A stretch of 64,000 nt of DNA, taken from assembly GCA_013339895.1 (NCBI GenBank), contig JABACO010000018.1:8181531-8245530 (forward strand), in the 5' to 3' direction. The first letter of the stretch is position 1. The number at the start of each line of letters is the position of its first letter. Made by a program: the position numbers and the translations under genes. The notes beneath the pieces are model-generated. The model was given only the letters and a program-made list of their open reading frames with translations, searched no databases and was not told where the DNA came from. This DNA is from Ephydatia muelleri. Its lineage: Eukaryota > Porifera > Demospongiae > Spongillida > Spongillidae. Positions 27,795-40,961 of this stretch are shown piece by piece.

Positions 27795-30700
27795 CACACA
27801 CCATACCTGAAAGAAATAGCATAATTCTTCTGCCCAGCCTTTGGGTTCTGTTCACTTGGCCGGATCAGAAAGGCTCCATCCATCCTCACTTTCTTGAGCA
27901 TCTCTTCTGCTTCTGTTCGCGACAGGTTCTCATGGAACCAAGCCTTCCCAAGATGGCTGTTCTGCTGGGGCACTGGCTCAGCCAACACCTGCTCAAAGGT
28001 TTGACTCTTCAGAGGGTTGGTCTTGTAGTGCATGATCAACTCATAGATGGAGTCAAACAACGTCTGCTCGATGAGGTAGAACTTAGTCTTGCCTCCTTCA
28101 GACTTGGTTTGGATACGACAGTGGTTGTACTTGCCATCGCGACTACATGTATGACACACAAGTGGTACCCAATGGGGCATGAGGGGTACCCAATGGGGCA
28201 TGAGGGGTACCCAATGGGGCATGAGGGGTACCCAATGGGGCATGAGGGGTACCCAATGGGGCATGAGTGGTACCCAATGGGGCATGAGGGGTACCCAATG
28301 GGGCATGAGGGGTACCCAATGGGGCATGAGGGGTACCCAATGGGGCATGAGGGGTACCCAATGGGGAAGCACTTACACAATGGGGAAGCACTTACACAAA
28401 GGACAATGAGTAGTCGCCAGTGAATGTGGTACTCTCTCGTACCAGGAAGGCTCCATTGACATCCTTGTAGTCTGTCAGCAGCTTCTCCGCAGCCACTCTC
28501 CCCCCTGCCAGCTTGCCATGGAACCACCTGAGGAGACAGCCACATGGTCACTCCTCCCACACACCTACACTTCCCACACATGTACACATAACAGCTGCAC
28601 TCAAAGCTTACTTTTCCTTCAGGTGCTGCTCTGTTGATGGAAGTGTCTGTTGTGACAGCAACAGTGTGGTGAGTGGAACATGACAAAACACAAGATATTG
28701 TGAACACCTATACAACACATCCACACACATCAGCCTACACCACATCCACACACATCAGCCTACATCACACCCACACACCTCAGCCTACATCACATCCACA
28801 CCTCAGCCTACATCACATCCACACACCTCAGCCTACATCACACCCACACACCTCAGCCTACATCACACCCACACACCTCAGCCTACATCACATCCACACA
28901 CCTCAGCCTACACCACATCCACACATCAGCCTACATCACATCCACACACCTCAGCCTACATCACACCCACACACCTCAGCCTACATCACATCCACACACC
29001 TCAGCCTACACCACACCCACACACATCAGCCTACACCACACCCACACCCTCAGCCTACATCACACCCACACACCTCAGCCTACATCACATCCACCACCTC
29101 AGCCTACATCATACCCACACACCTCAGCCTACATCACATCCACACATCATCCTACTCATCCCACACCCACACATCAGCTACATCACACCCACACACCTCC
29201 TCAGCCTAATCACACCACACACCTCATCCTACATCACATCCACACCCTCAGCCTCACCCCACCCACCAGCCTACATCACACCCACACCACCTCAGCCTAC
29301 ATCACACCCACACACCTCAGCCTACATCACACCCACACACCTCAGCCTACATCACACCCACACACCTCAGCCTACATCACATCCACACACCTCAGCCTAC
29401 ACCACACCCCACACACCTCAGCCTACATCACACCCACACACCTCAGCCTACATCACACCCCACACACCTCAGCCCTACATCACACCCCACACACCTCAGC
29501 CTACATCACACCCACACACCTCAGCCTACATCACATCCACACACCTCAGTGTTAGTCTCAGTCTTGTCACCCCTCGTCCTCCTCCTTCTCCTGCTGTTCT
29601 GTGAAATAGAGCTTGTCTTCCGTCAACACAAAGTAATGCTTGGCCCAGTTCTGGGGAGGGGAAGGTGTTGAAAGTGAGGATGGGGAGGAGGAGGAGGACA
29701 GTTACCTTGTCTATCGGGTCCTGCATGAACAGGAGACCGTTGAGAATAGAATTACACAGATCTGAGTTGAAGGTCACACCCTCCTCCTCTGTAGGCATGG
29801 CATGATATAATATGTATGTAATTCCAGATATCTGGCTGCATAGCCCCTCCCACTAGGGCACCATGGCTCCACCCACCTCCAGCCTCTTCAGGCTTGATGT
29901 TACCAGAAGTCTCTTCCGTTCCATCAAGTTTCTTGTGCTGGTAGAAATTAATATACATTTTCTGCTGCAACCAAGCCATCACATTCTGCCTCCCACTCCC
30001 ACCACTTTAACTGCCTCCCACTCCACCCCCTCCCATCCCCTCCACCCCCTCCACTCCACCTCACCCCCATCCCTCCACCCACCCCTCCACTCCACCTCAA
30101 CCCCTATCCCTCCACCCACTCTCATCACCTCACCACCTACTTTGATGATGATCTTCCTTTTAAGGGCATTGGGTGATGGTAACTTCATTGCATTCACATC
30201 CACAAGTTCAGTCAGTAATGCATCTGCAATGACAACCCCATTATCAGTAACGTACCAGTAATGACACCCCCATTATCAGTAACGTACCAGTAATGACACC
30301 CCATTATCAGTAATGTACCAGTAATGACACCCCCATTATCAGTAACGTACCAGTAATGACACCCCCATTATCAGTAACGTACCAGTAATGACAACCCCCA
30401 TTATCAGTAATGTACCAGTAATGACACTTTACAGTAATGCATCCAAAACAAGCACCCAATCGACTCCCAACTCAGTGAGGTCTCCTCCTCCCCATCCAAC
30501 TCAGTGAGGTCTCCTCCCCAACCCAATGGGGTCTCCTCCTCCCTATCCCAACTCAGTGAGGTCTCCCCAACCCAATGGGGTCTCCTCCTCCCCATCCCAA
30601 CTCAGAGAGGTCTCTCCCATCCCAACACCATGCTGTCCTCACATTACAGAGGGTCACAAATAGAAGAGGACTTACCTCCAAACACCTCCTTGAACTGTCT

Positions 30701-32582
30701 GGCCATGATCCGCTGTTGCTGGATGTCACAGTGCTGCTCTATGGACAGGATCACAGGGTACTCCGAGGTCACAAAGGCATGGTCTTTGATGGTCTTGATG
30801 ACGTCAATGAACCTGATTTTGGAGGTCAGTGTGCGGCCGTGATAAATGATGGGATTGCCATCTGGCCCCTCCCAGCAGTCCACTGTGGAGGTGAGGGTGA
30901 TAATGGGCGGGGTCAAGACAGGAAGTGATGTGCGTCCCCGGTGATGATGGGCGGGGTCAAGACAGCAGACATTTACAAGACAAGAGTGACTCACACTCAA
31001 TACATCTGCAGCCCATTCGAAGCGCTCGTGAGTAGCATTCACACGATGATTCGCTGGAGTACTGGTTACCTGTCAGATACCTATTGCGAGAACAGTGTGC
31101 TTTAAAAAGAACGCTCTCATGTCATTACAGTGGACCCACGTATTGTGTGAGCTGGCTATCCAGTAGTGGGAGATAGGTCGATCCATGTCTTGGTAGATCT
31201 GTGCGTACTCCTCAGCAAAGACAGAATTTTGCTTCGAGAACAGAAAGTTGACAAACTGAGAAAATATTGAAAAGCACAAGACACCAGTAACCATAACAAC
31301 CTAATGACCAACAAAACAAATTCCACTGCAACTTTGAGAACACACCACTGGTAGGTATCTATGGTAACCATAGTATCCACCCCCCTGAACCTGAACTATG
31401 CAGGGTCTGAGCAGTAAGCTGAATATCATCGGGCATAGTTGATTACCAATGGAAGTCATACAGCCAGTGAATTAACTTAGCTTACAGTTGGTTAACAGAT
31501 GAGTGTATTTACAAATTAAAGACAATACAATCACACATCTACTAAAAGCAAGTGTATGGATAGGACCTATCATTACAAACTAAGACTGACAACTACATCA
31601 ATTGATTTAAACATCATTGCGCCACAACACGTAATCATAATCCTTGCTCATATTGAAGATGTGTGGGACATAGAATACAAATCTGATTCAAGCAATATTT
31701 AGTTCTTTTACACAAACAGACAATCTTGCAGACACAATTAGCACACTGCGCATATACAGCTTCTCAAAGTGATTTGAAATTTCAAACGGATCAATATTCA
31801 CGACCATCCTCGCTATAGAAGGTTTATGGGGAGTGGCTCACCTCAGGAAGAAGCAGGGAAGGGAGGCGTGGGTCGCGCACTGTACGATTGGGCACTCTGG
31901 CGTACTCTCTTATCAGCCCCGCCAAGTACACAGTGTCATCAGCACGCATGTCCTGCAATGGAAAAGTGATGTCAGTAGCCCCTCCCCTTGCCCACCCACA
32001 GGAAGTGGTCCCTCTCTCACCTTCTGCTCCTCTCTGAAGAACATTTGGACCTCACTAAACGTGAGGCTCTGACGATCAGCACAAAAAGGATAGAACCTTT
32101 CGCCAATCTTTAAAACAGAGCACATGGTAACCACGGTGATTCCGATGGTGAGTGGCTCACCGTCTTGACGTGTATTGTGCTATGGTAGAGGTTAAAGAAG
32201 TCTTCTACTCCCATGCGCCCTGCCCGGCTGTAGTCAAAATCCTGCAGGGGATTTGGAAGGCATTCAAAGTGACGATTTCACAGTTTTTATAAACAATTCC
32301 CTTCTTGCAAAGCATGCTTACACCCAACAGATAAAGAGAAAAAAAACAGCATGTATGTCTCTAGGAGTCTCACAATCAATACACAGGGTCCCTGAAAAAA
32401 ATCAAAGCACGAGAAGCAAAGCCTCCTCTCCCCCCACTCTCCACAACCTTCCCAATCAATTAATTCCTAAGTTATGGAATTTGCCAAGTGACACTAATGG
32501 ATTCAAGTTGCATAGAGAAAGCAAACACCTGCAGTGACAAATGTAAACAATACCGTGCATGTACTATAAAATGCAAGAATTG

Positions 32583-32615
<33 letters not shown>

Positions 32616-33887
32616 GCATTGTGTTTGTTGGTGACACAATGAGGGCAGTGGAACTTTTGGCCTACAGAACATTATGCAAAGAAGACTTGGGAGATGAATA
32701 CCCTCCACACAGCACAGCTGGAGGTCCAACAGTCCATGTAACCAAGGGTTACCACACTGTTCAACCTCACAAAACTCCCAGACAGAATTTGTTTTGCAAA
32801 TACATAACACAGTCCCATACAGAATACTCTTACAACCTGAATCACAACACCTGCACACCATAGCCTTCTAACTCGCACAAAATCCTACTTTGGTCGCAAT
32901 ATACCTTCCCACCCTCTCCCAATACAACCTTCCCCTCTCTCCCTCACCAAGCAATACAACCTTCCCCTCCCACCCTCTCCCTCACCAAACACACAAAAAT
33001 CGCGCCCTCCTTCATGACAACCGTGGATACCTACTGTAAACAGCTGCCTGGCTTTGTTAAGAAGGGCCTTGGAGCTAATCCTCAAAATGTACTTCTTCAA
33101 TTCGATTTGTCCAATTGTGCTGTGAGGCAGAAAGGTCAGCCTAAATGTCCGTCCACACGCACACAACACTAACATACAGACTGTCTCCAGACGGTTCCAA
33201 GGCAAGGAACTCCTTGTTCAGCCACCTGCAGGTGAGAAAGCCAGTGTGACAAGGAGCATAGTCTCTGGCATCATCCTTACCGATGGGTCAACAGATGGGA
33301 GGCGAAGTTCCCAGCGAGTGTGACGTGCTTCAATGCTTTCACCCAAGCGTCGCACTCGTCCCTACACAACGCTGTGGCGGGCGACGATAAGAATGCACAC
33401 GTGAGCAAACTCCGTGTCCCACCATCCCCTAACCACCCCCCTCCGGGAGTCTCTTCTTTTTTCTCGCTCACTCACCTGCCACGCTTAGCGTAGTGAGCCT
33501 AAACTCCGCGCCATGGTAAATAACAAAGCAACAGTATTGGTCCACCTTCTTCGCCTCATCCGGCAGTCGCTCGAAATCCTTTGAGCTGATTCCTTCTCTC
33601 ACTTCTTTTATCTCTCGGATGTCAACTACGAAGGAGAAAGGAGAACAATGTAAGCACGAGTATCCGACGAAGTTGAAAACAGAGTACTGGATTCTTCCGC
33701 AACAGTTCGAGTGCCCTTGCTCAATGGGTATTGCACGACCTCAAAGGTGTCTACTTTTAGACAGAACAGTTTCTTCTCTGGCCTCCTTTTTCTCGCTGGA
33801 AACCTCACCATGACGGTACCCCCGTTCCAAGGCACTTAGTATCGTTCCGATGTCGGCTCCTGACACGGCGCCTGGGATTTGCGACAT
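25258..33887 (-). CDS. PLCG: phospholipase C gamma (1-phosphatidylinositol 4,5-bisphosphate phosphodiesterase gamma)
   Basis: Signalling enzyme cleaving PIP2 to IP3 and diacylglycerol downstream of tyrosine kinases. Full domain order on the minus strand: start [20 protein letters not shown] (33887); N-terminal PH ([19 protein letters not shown], about 33800); EF-hand region (33.5-31.8 kb); PLC-X with catalytic histidines in [12 protein letters not shown] (31150) and [11 protein letters not shown] (30850), plus EHAF-like [19 protein letters not shown]; split PH; SH2 no. 1 ([15 protein letters not shown], 28520-28390); SH2 no. 2 ([16 protein letters not shown], 27950-27450); SH3 ([15 protein letters not shown] and [21 protein letters not shown], 27350-27200); second half PH; PLC-Y ([11 protein letters not shown] at 26820, [19 protein letters not shown] at 26400); C2 (25.98-25.6 kb). 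Catalytic residues appear intact. The extreme C-terminus is unsure: the frame is open to 25258, but a GC-type donor (CAG|GCAAGT at 25459) could shorten it. One vertebrate pair (PLCG1/2) corresponds to this single gene. Confidence 0.95.
27718..27793. repeat. (CA)n microsatellite at a PLCG splice donor
   Basis: On the gene's strand the exon ending YAISFR is followed by GTATGGTGTGTGTTGTGTGTG, so the donor is embedded at the edge of the TG repeat. Confidence 0.92.
28155..28372. repeat. 21-bp minisatellite in a PLCG intron
   Basis: Ten copies of GGGGTACCCAATGGGGCATGA in the intron separating two exons of the first SH2 domain. The unit length is a multiple of three and contains no stop, giving open frames on both strands. 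It is not coding: the SH2 reading resumes on either side. Confidence 0.93.
28700..29548. repeat. ~25-bp minisatellite in a PLCG intron
   Basis: More than 30 copies of CTCAGCCTACATCACACCCACACAC with CATCC/CACCC alternation and several short deletions. It occupies most of the intron between the first SH2 exon and the split-PH exon near 29.6 kb. Confidence 0.95.
29985..30140. repeat. CCTCCACCC-rich low-complexity tract in a PLCG intron
   Basis: Pyrimidine-rich CTCCACYC repeats leading up to an acceptor of a PLCG exon near 30140. Confidence 0.8.
30225..30430. repeat. ~32-bp minisatellite in a PLCG intron
   Basis: About six copies of CCAGTAATGACACCCCCATTATCAGTAACGTA with small indels. Confidence 0.93.
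30470..30620. repeat. CAACTCAGTGAGGTCTCCTC / CAACCCAATGGGGTCTCCTC repeat
   Basis: About seven alternating units of roughly 19-24 bp in the PLCG intron next to the PLC-X exon that ends near 30670. Confidence 0.88.
31385..31835. other. PLCG intron, no feature seen
   Basis: AT-richer unique sequence between the PLC-X exon (about 31250) and the EF-hand exon at about 31840-31950. No coding block or repeat recognised. Confidence 0.5.
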
Positions 33888-34093
33888 GGCTAGCTAGCCG
33901 ATGACGCGCCGTTGAGGAGCGAAGAAGGATTGGGAGGCAACTTCGGCTCGTGTCAAGACGCACTAAAGTTCACGCTTGTTTACGAATTCTGTTTCACAAG
34001 CTGACTATTGCATCACGTGCGCACAAACATCTGCTTTTATTAATCACGCATGCGTGTTTAATTCCCTTTTTGTCGGGACCACGAGGTAGTGCA
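33888..34093. promoter_or_regulatory. bidirectional promoter PLCG / RPL14 with 5' TOP-like tract
   Basis: 206 bp between divergent start codons. Just before the RPL14 ATG is TTCCCTTTTTGTC (about 34064-34076), a pyrimidine tract like the 5' terminal oligopyrimidine start sites of ribosomal-protein mRNAs. TTGCATCACGTGCGCAC and CACGCATGCGTG (about 34005-34055) are palindromic E-box and NRF-1-like elements. Confidence 0.65.
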
Positions 34094-34682
34094 ATGGTGA
34101 GGGTGTTGGTGGAAGCAAAAACGTCGGTTTCATACGTGTACATGGCGTGTCATAGGTATTCAAGCGCTTCGTCGAGATCGGGCGTGTAGCCCTCATCAAC
34201 ACCGGACCTAGCGAAGGCAAATTGTGTGTTATCATCGATGTAATTGATCAGAGAAGAGTAAGTTTATATACATCAGTATAACCATCGTTCTGAGAGACAA
34301 TCCATGCACTTCCCTTTGTTCCCAGGGCCTGGTGACTGGTCCGACGAGCGGTGTTGTGCGACAACCTATGAACTTCGCACACTTAAACCTCCTGGACATC
34401 AAGATTAGGATCCCGCGATCTGCACGTGATGTAACGGTCAAGAAAGCATGGGAGAAGGCCGAGGTTACAAAGCAGTGGGAAGAGACGAGCTACGCTAAGA
34501 GACTGGTGAAGAGACTCACAAGGGCGTCTCTGACTGATTTCGATCGTTTCAAGCTTATGGTTCTTAAGAAACAGGTACAGTGATCCTTTATGACCACTGC
34601 ACGTGACCTACTTACAACTTGTACACAGAAATCCAAACTGATCCGCGGTCACGTGAAGAAGCTTAAGAAAACCGCTGCTTAA
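34094..34682 (+). CDS. RPL14: 60S ribosomal protein L14 (eL14)
   Basis: Large-subunit ribosomal protein. Four exons: 34094-34096 (the ATG alone, then GTGAGG donor), 34156-34257 ([20 protein letters not shown]), 34326-34574 ([20 protein letters not shown], then [15 protein letters not shown]) and 34629-34682 ([17 protein letters not shown], stop). The KOW-type N-terminal domain and basic C-terminus match eL14; the long Ala/Lys tail of vertebrates is absent. The start is fixed by the single-codon first exon, since without it exon 2 lacks a Met. Confidence 0.95.
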
Positions 34683-34799
34683 AAAGCATTCACATCTATG
34701 TACATAGAATTGTGCCATGTTGTTGCCATGTGGTTGCAACGTGTTGCATTTTGAGGTCGAGCATCAAAATGAATGGATTATACACGGTGGTCTACGTGT

Positions 34800-35962
34800 C
34801 TATAATTTCTTCAAAATTAGTACGGCATTGTCTAGCATGTAATACTCCTTAGTTAGGTCGCCTTCAGATAGATACGGCAGACGAGTCAGGGCGACGGGCT
34901 GAAAGCCTAGGGGTGCGACAACGTTCTTCCACAAGGCGGTTACACCTTCCTCCCAGCTGCCGCTACTTATTTCAAGCCTTTCAGATGGTTTCGTCTTCCG
35001 AGTTCCTGCGTTGCGAAACGAAGTGGCCGGTGTGTTTAATAAGACATGGGAGAATACCTTGTTCGACGAAAGGAGCAAAGGGCAGTACAAGAGCAATGAC
35101 GAGCAGTCCTCCTATCTCAAGTTGTCCATATGCCTGCGACAACAGCGTTCTTGGTTTGTCACAGCGGTCCAGGACGTTTAGTATTGATATGAGGTTGTAG
35201 GTAGGAGCGGATGGTCCGTACCACTTGTCCAGGTCCAGCACACTGAGGGAAGACCTGCAATAGCTCCGGGGTCACGAAAATCAATTTGAAAACCTTACCG
35301 GAAATTCTTCCGCTGTAGTGCGCGTCTCATCAAGACCGAAGCTTCTGTCACACATACTGATGTGGCAAATTCACCGAATTGCTGTGTGACACAGCCATCG
35401 CCCGCTCCTATATCCAGCAAAGTACTCGATGTCCGGTCACGTTCGAAATGTGCCCGTGAAATAAGTTTACGGAGGTGCAGTTTAGAGAATACGAACATGT
35501 GCCCCCTTTCGAGTAGGCTGATAAGATAAGATAAGTTTTTGACAACTGTACGTACGAATGCAGTGCGTGCACAAATCATACAGCCACTTGTTTGTACCCG
35601 TTAATGTCCGTGCGTGAGAGAAACAGGCAAAGGAGAATATTGACAAAGGAATAGAGAAGCTGTAAGCAGACGTTGTGTGCAGTCCATACGCAATCGTTAA
35701 TGAACGCGTTGGTTTCGTCGTCCCTATCGAGCTGGACAAAGCAGTCCGCAAGTTCTGGAGGTAGGCGGGTTGGATCACACGAATAGCAGTGCTGCGGAGG
35801 GATAGGCCGCGGAACTGTTCACGTGAGACTTTAATAGTCCCTGTGGTTACATGCCCCATCTCGTACTACCTTTCCTATCTTCGCCTTAGAAGGCCGACCT
35901 TGGGACTCGTCCATGTACTCTTCCAACGCATTTCGTAACAGCCGCCTAGAACTCAAACGCAT
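34800..35962 (-). CDS. METTL9: METTL9 (protein-histidine methyltransferase, DREV family)
   Basis: An endomembrane SAM-dependent enzyme that methylates histidine in HxH motifs of target proteins. Five exons: 35962 to a GTAGTA donor at about 35869 (MRLSSRRLLRNALEEYMDE...KIGK), 35791-35598 (HCYSCDPTRLPPELADCFVQ, then FLSRTDING), 35517-35299 (GHMFVFSKLHL and the SAM-binding LLDIGAGDGCVT), 35254 to about 35070 (YNLISILNVLDRCDKP, ALVLPFAPFVEQ) and about 35020-34800 (ALTRLPYLSEGDLTKEYYML). All phases join and the protein aligns end to end with human METTL9. Its 3' end faces that of RPL14, 117 bp away. The translation start lies only about 50 bp from a LINE relic on the other strand. Confidence 0.94.
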
Positions 35963-36011
35963 ATTTAATTTAACCAATATTTGTATTCTAATATTAATAA
36001 TATTAATAATC

Positions 36012-36843
36012 ATGGAGGAAGTGCAGTTCAGCTCTCTTCTTGAAAAGAGCTCATTGGCAGATAGGGCTAGGCTATTATCAATCACATCTCCACATGCTGC
36101 TGCCTGGATTTCTGTTACTCCATCCATTAGTCAGGGCTTACATCTCCTCCCCAATGAATTCCAAGTTGCAGTTCAGTGGTGGCTTGGCATTAATCCATCA
36201 CCACATCTAGTCAGGATGGATCTCTCTTGATATGCCCTTTCTGTCCCAGTAGTACATTGGACACTTTAGGACATCATTGCGTTACCTGTCGATGTGGTGG
36301 GGATGTAACGACACGGCACAATGCCCTGAGAAACATGCTCTATACTACCCTTCATCGCGCAGGTTTGTCAGCTCATCTCGAAGAGGGTAGCAGTTGGAGT
36401 ATTGAAAAGCCAAAGTCTCGTCCAGCAGATATTTTAGTGGCTAACTGGGACAGAGGCTTTTCTGCTGCTTTTGATGTCTCAGTGACATCCCCGCTTAATC
36501 CTTTACACATTGTAGAAGCGGGCATATCACCTGGGGCAGCAGCAAAGGCAACAGAGGAACGCAAACATAGGAACAATGACGCGAAGTGTGAAGAGTTGGG
36601 ATGGCGCTGCATTCCAATGGTGGTGGAGTCTTATGGTTGTTGGGGCACAGAGGCGAGGCAGGCTTTGTCGCCATTGGCCTCACGACTGGCTGTTCGAACC
36701 AACACTTACAAATCCCAAATGCTGAACAGTCTATATGGTCGTCTTAACCTCACTTTGATTAGGTGCAATACTAGAGCCATACTTAGCAGGTCTCACTTTG
36801 CTTCTTGTGAGCAAGTTGTTCCGGACGATGTTTTTGTCTATTA
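36012..36843 (+). mobile_element. LINE relic (post-RT region with zinc knuckle and nuclease-like domain)
   Basis: Frame 1 (36012-36230) reads LLSITSPHAAAWISVTPS and LHLLPNEFQVAVQWWLGI. Frame 2 (36227-36843) has CPFCPSSTLDTLGHHC, TTRHNALRN, then KSRPADILVANWDRGFSAAF and DVSVTSPLNP, with later EELGWRCIPMVVESYGCWG. RPADI and AFDVSVTS with a downstream Lys resemble a PD-(D/E)xK nuclease core. One frameshift near 36230 separates the halves. The same protein family occurs at 21-22.7 kb and 46.7-47.1 kb. The second frame is intact for 205 codons, so this copy is relatively young. Confidence 0.85.
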
Positions 36844-37369
36844 ACTTTAAGGTGTTTGATTTATTGTATGATAATAATAATAATAATTCCAATAATAATA
36901 ATCATAGTATCATTGCGTCGGCCAATTGGCATCCCTTTGTGGCAAATAGCCAATACGTTACTTGAGGTTCAACATATCAGTTTAATTCGTACATACCGCA
37001 ATGCCGGAACTCCTAAACACAGCAACATTCCTTGAAACATTGGCTTAGGCACATTGCCAAGACTTAGTCTTGCAGAACCTTGGAACGTGACGTATTTTGC
37101 AGTGCCGGGACGCATGGACCAAAAGCGATGGCAGCTTTACTCTCTAAATTTCTGTCTGAATAAACAGGTAACCATACAAAGATTATTGCAGAGAGGCTGA
37201 GAACACAACACTTGCGTGCATCGTAATAGTAGCATGCCCACGCCCACACGCGTAAAGGGCGTTTTCGCGGGTTATCGGCCTGGGTACGAGAAAGGATGCT
37301 TTGTAGTGTCTGACGCACCACGGTTTTGCAACAACAATGCTATGCGTGCATGTGAATACGAAGTGAAAA
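36844..37369. other. intergenic; TMEM64 upstream region
   Basis: Contains an (AATAAT)n run at 36868-36904, just after the LINE frame and possibly its 3' tail, then unique sequence with GCCCACGCCCACACGCG (about 37236) before the TMEM64 start. No gene recognised. Confidence 0.5.
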
Positions 37370-38432
37370 ATGTCAAAAGAAGAAGTGAGCGCTTCTGGTG
37401 ACGAGCCTGAAGGGGTCGCACCATCCTACTTCCGTGAGGTCTGCGCCATAGACGTTGAAAGTTTTCCCAACTCTACCAAAAGAGAGGACTTGAACGGATA
37501 TAGCAACGGCTTGCGTCTATCCCCGACTCTACAATCCCCTCTTGCCGACCACTCTCCCCGTGAAAACCGCATCATCGACGGCAGCGCTCAACATGGGGTC
37601 TTCGTCGTTAAGCCGTGGTGTTCCATGGTCCTGATGGTTGTGGTCACCGTGGTGGTCATCCTGCTTTCACGTATGTACCTCTTCGATATCCTGACGTGGC
37701 TCGAAGGTTTACCGGTGGTGGAGAGCATCTTATTGTTCGTGGTTCTGTTCACTATTGTGTCCTTTCCATTCGCGTTCGGTTACATCGTATTGAACATGAT
37801 GGCGGGGTACCTGTACGGGTTCGTGACCGGACAGTTTGTGGTCTCAGTTTCAGTGACCTTTGGGCTGGTCATCTCCATGGGACTTTGCAGACGCTATTTC
37901 GCCAACTACGCCCAAACTCACTTCACATCCACTCCTTTTATGGCCCTAATGAAGGTACTGGAGGGTCCAAGTGGACTGAAGGTGATGGTCATGGCAAGGC
38001 TAACCCCAGTACCTTTTGGAATCCAAAATGCTCTATTCGCTGTAAGTCTCCTGATTGTGTGCACTAGTGTGTTATTGTTAAACTAATGGCCCTGTGCGCG
38101 TGTATGTAAATATGGTAGTTTGTATGTGTTACTTATCTAGCTATTGTTCATCCACCAAGATGACAAAAATGGACTTATGGCGTTGTCTATTGGCTTCGGT
38201 GATTGGTCTCACGCCCACACAGCTTCTTAACACCTACATGGGGAGCACTGTACGCAACATGCAGGAAGTGCTGTCAAACAAAGCTGATGGTTACATCATC
38301 TTGTCAGCACAGGTTGTGTTCAGCGTTGGTCTCGTATTCTATATTGGACGCAAAGCCAAGATGGAACTGGACAAGCTGACGTCAAATGAAGAGCACCAAA
38401 ACTCTAATCAAATCAGTGATATAATTGTTTGA
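37370..38432 (+). CDS. TMEM64: TMEM64 (VTT/SNARE-associated Golgi-domain membrane protein)
   Basis: Polytopic ER/Golgi membrane protein of the DedA/VTT superfamily, reported in vertebrates to affect SERCA calcium pumps and Wnt signalling. Exon 1 (37370-38041) encodes an acidic N-tail, then PWCSMVLMVVVTVVVILLS (TM1), FPFAFGYIVLNMMAGYLYGF (family G-Y-x-x-x-N signature) and LKVMVMARLTPVPFGIQNAL (the re-entrant loop motif). Exon 2 (38160-38432) encodes LTPTQLLNTYMGSTVRNMQ, a last TM segment (AQVVFSVGLVFYIG) and a short tail. Donor GTAAGT at 38042, phase 0. Confidence 0.94.
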
Positions 38433-38501
38433 TGTTGACCTCACCATTATATTTATTGTGGCAATATGTGTATCATAATGGAAATGATATTTTATGAAAG
38501 C

Positions 38502-39135
38502 CTACATGGGCTTTAAAAACCCTGAGCTATCAGGCACACTGCGCTTTCTAGCGTTTGTTGGATGCACCTCCCCACGCCTTCGCTTGCCTAGTATGTGACT
38601 AGAATCTGTTAGAGTCGAGTACCTGGAGAGGAGAACTTGATGGAAGTGTAGCTAGATGATTCAAGCATGGTACCTTTCAGCCATCTCCTTTGCTGATACA
38701 CTGACCCCCTCCTCTTCATTCTCCTCACCAGAATCCTCATCACGTTCTTCTGCTCTTGCCATTATCTCCACCTCTTTGTTGAACCCCTTGAAAGAGAACC
38801 TTCCAAACCTGCTTAGATCTTCAAAGTTCATAAAGCTCTCCGAAACCTCAATTGAACCTTTTCTGATAGAAGAGAAAGGAGAAACTGAATGGCGGCACAT
38901 TCCTTTTTTTTCTCCTCCGTTAAAAAAACATACTTATTAGCAATAGCTGGAGATGCACTAGGCACGATCCATTTTTCTGTTAACGAGCCATCTCCGTCGG
39001 TGAGGTCTTGATTGGCCAAGTGTCGTCGCATGAACTGTGTGGCAGATTGTGGATATGAAGACAGATACTACCAGAATGCCGTGCCTTCATCTGGGTTAGA
39101 TTCTTCGACAATATTTTCTTTGGACCGTTAGCCAT
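38502..39135 (-). CDS. MPHOSPH6: M-phase phosphoprotein 6 (nuclear exosome cofactor MPP6)
   Basis: A small RNA-binding cofactor that ties the nuclear exosome to MTR4 for 5.8S rRNA maturation. Exons: 39135-39085 (MANGPKKILSKNLTQMK), 39034 to about 38938 (FMRRHLANQDLTDGDGS...IAN), about 38868-38674 (NFEDLSRFGRFSFKGFNKEV, the family core; acidic stretch; KEMAER) and 38622-38502 (a KRRRGE basic block ending SSGFLKPM). Human MPP6 has LLYGRMSFRGFNPEVEKL and ends MFLKPQD, so both ends match. Exon 1 to 2 needs a GC donor (AAG|GCACGG) to keep phase; no in-frame GT donor was found. Its 3' end is 69 bp from that of TMEM64. Confidence 0.9.
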
Positions 39136-39269
39136 TTTTCTTCAAATTATAGAGCACTACGTAATTGCTGCGCGCGCCCTCATTACGCATTCTGTAAACG
39201 GAACGGACTTCAACATATAAGCTGACGCACAGTTGTGATTGTTACACACCGGACTACTACTACAGCGGA
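39136..39269. promoter_or_regulatory. bidirectional promoter MPHOSPH6 / beta-tubulin
   Basis: 134 bp between divergent start codons. It contains TGCTGCGCGCGCCCTCATTACGCAT and a possible TATA-like ACATATAAG at about 39213 on the tubulin side, a plausible distance upstream of its ATG. Confidence 0.6.
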
Positions 39270-40823
<1,554 letters not shown>

Positions 40824-40961
40824 ATGAGTATTTTATGACATAAGGATTTCTGTGTTACATGTTGTATTGTAGTGTATGTTTTGAGGTCAAATTAGTACAT
40901 GCCAGTTTTTGTGTGGATCAAAAATATTATTAAATTGCATTGGTGAATGACATAATTGATT

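Noticed and set aside
28036-28707. PIGYPSC / HWVPLMP repeat frames near the PLCG SH2 exons
   Set aside because: Intronic 21-bp minisatellite; SH2 homology resumes on both sides with proper splice sites.
28673-29209. 178-residue plus-strand frame of His/Pro/Thr repeats
   Set aside because: ~25-bp minisatellite in a PLCG intron; antisense to the gene and interrupted by deletions.
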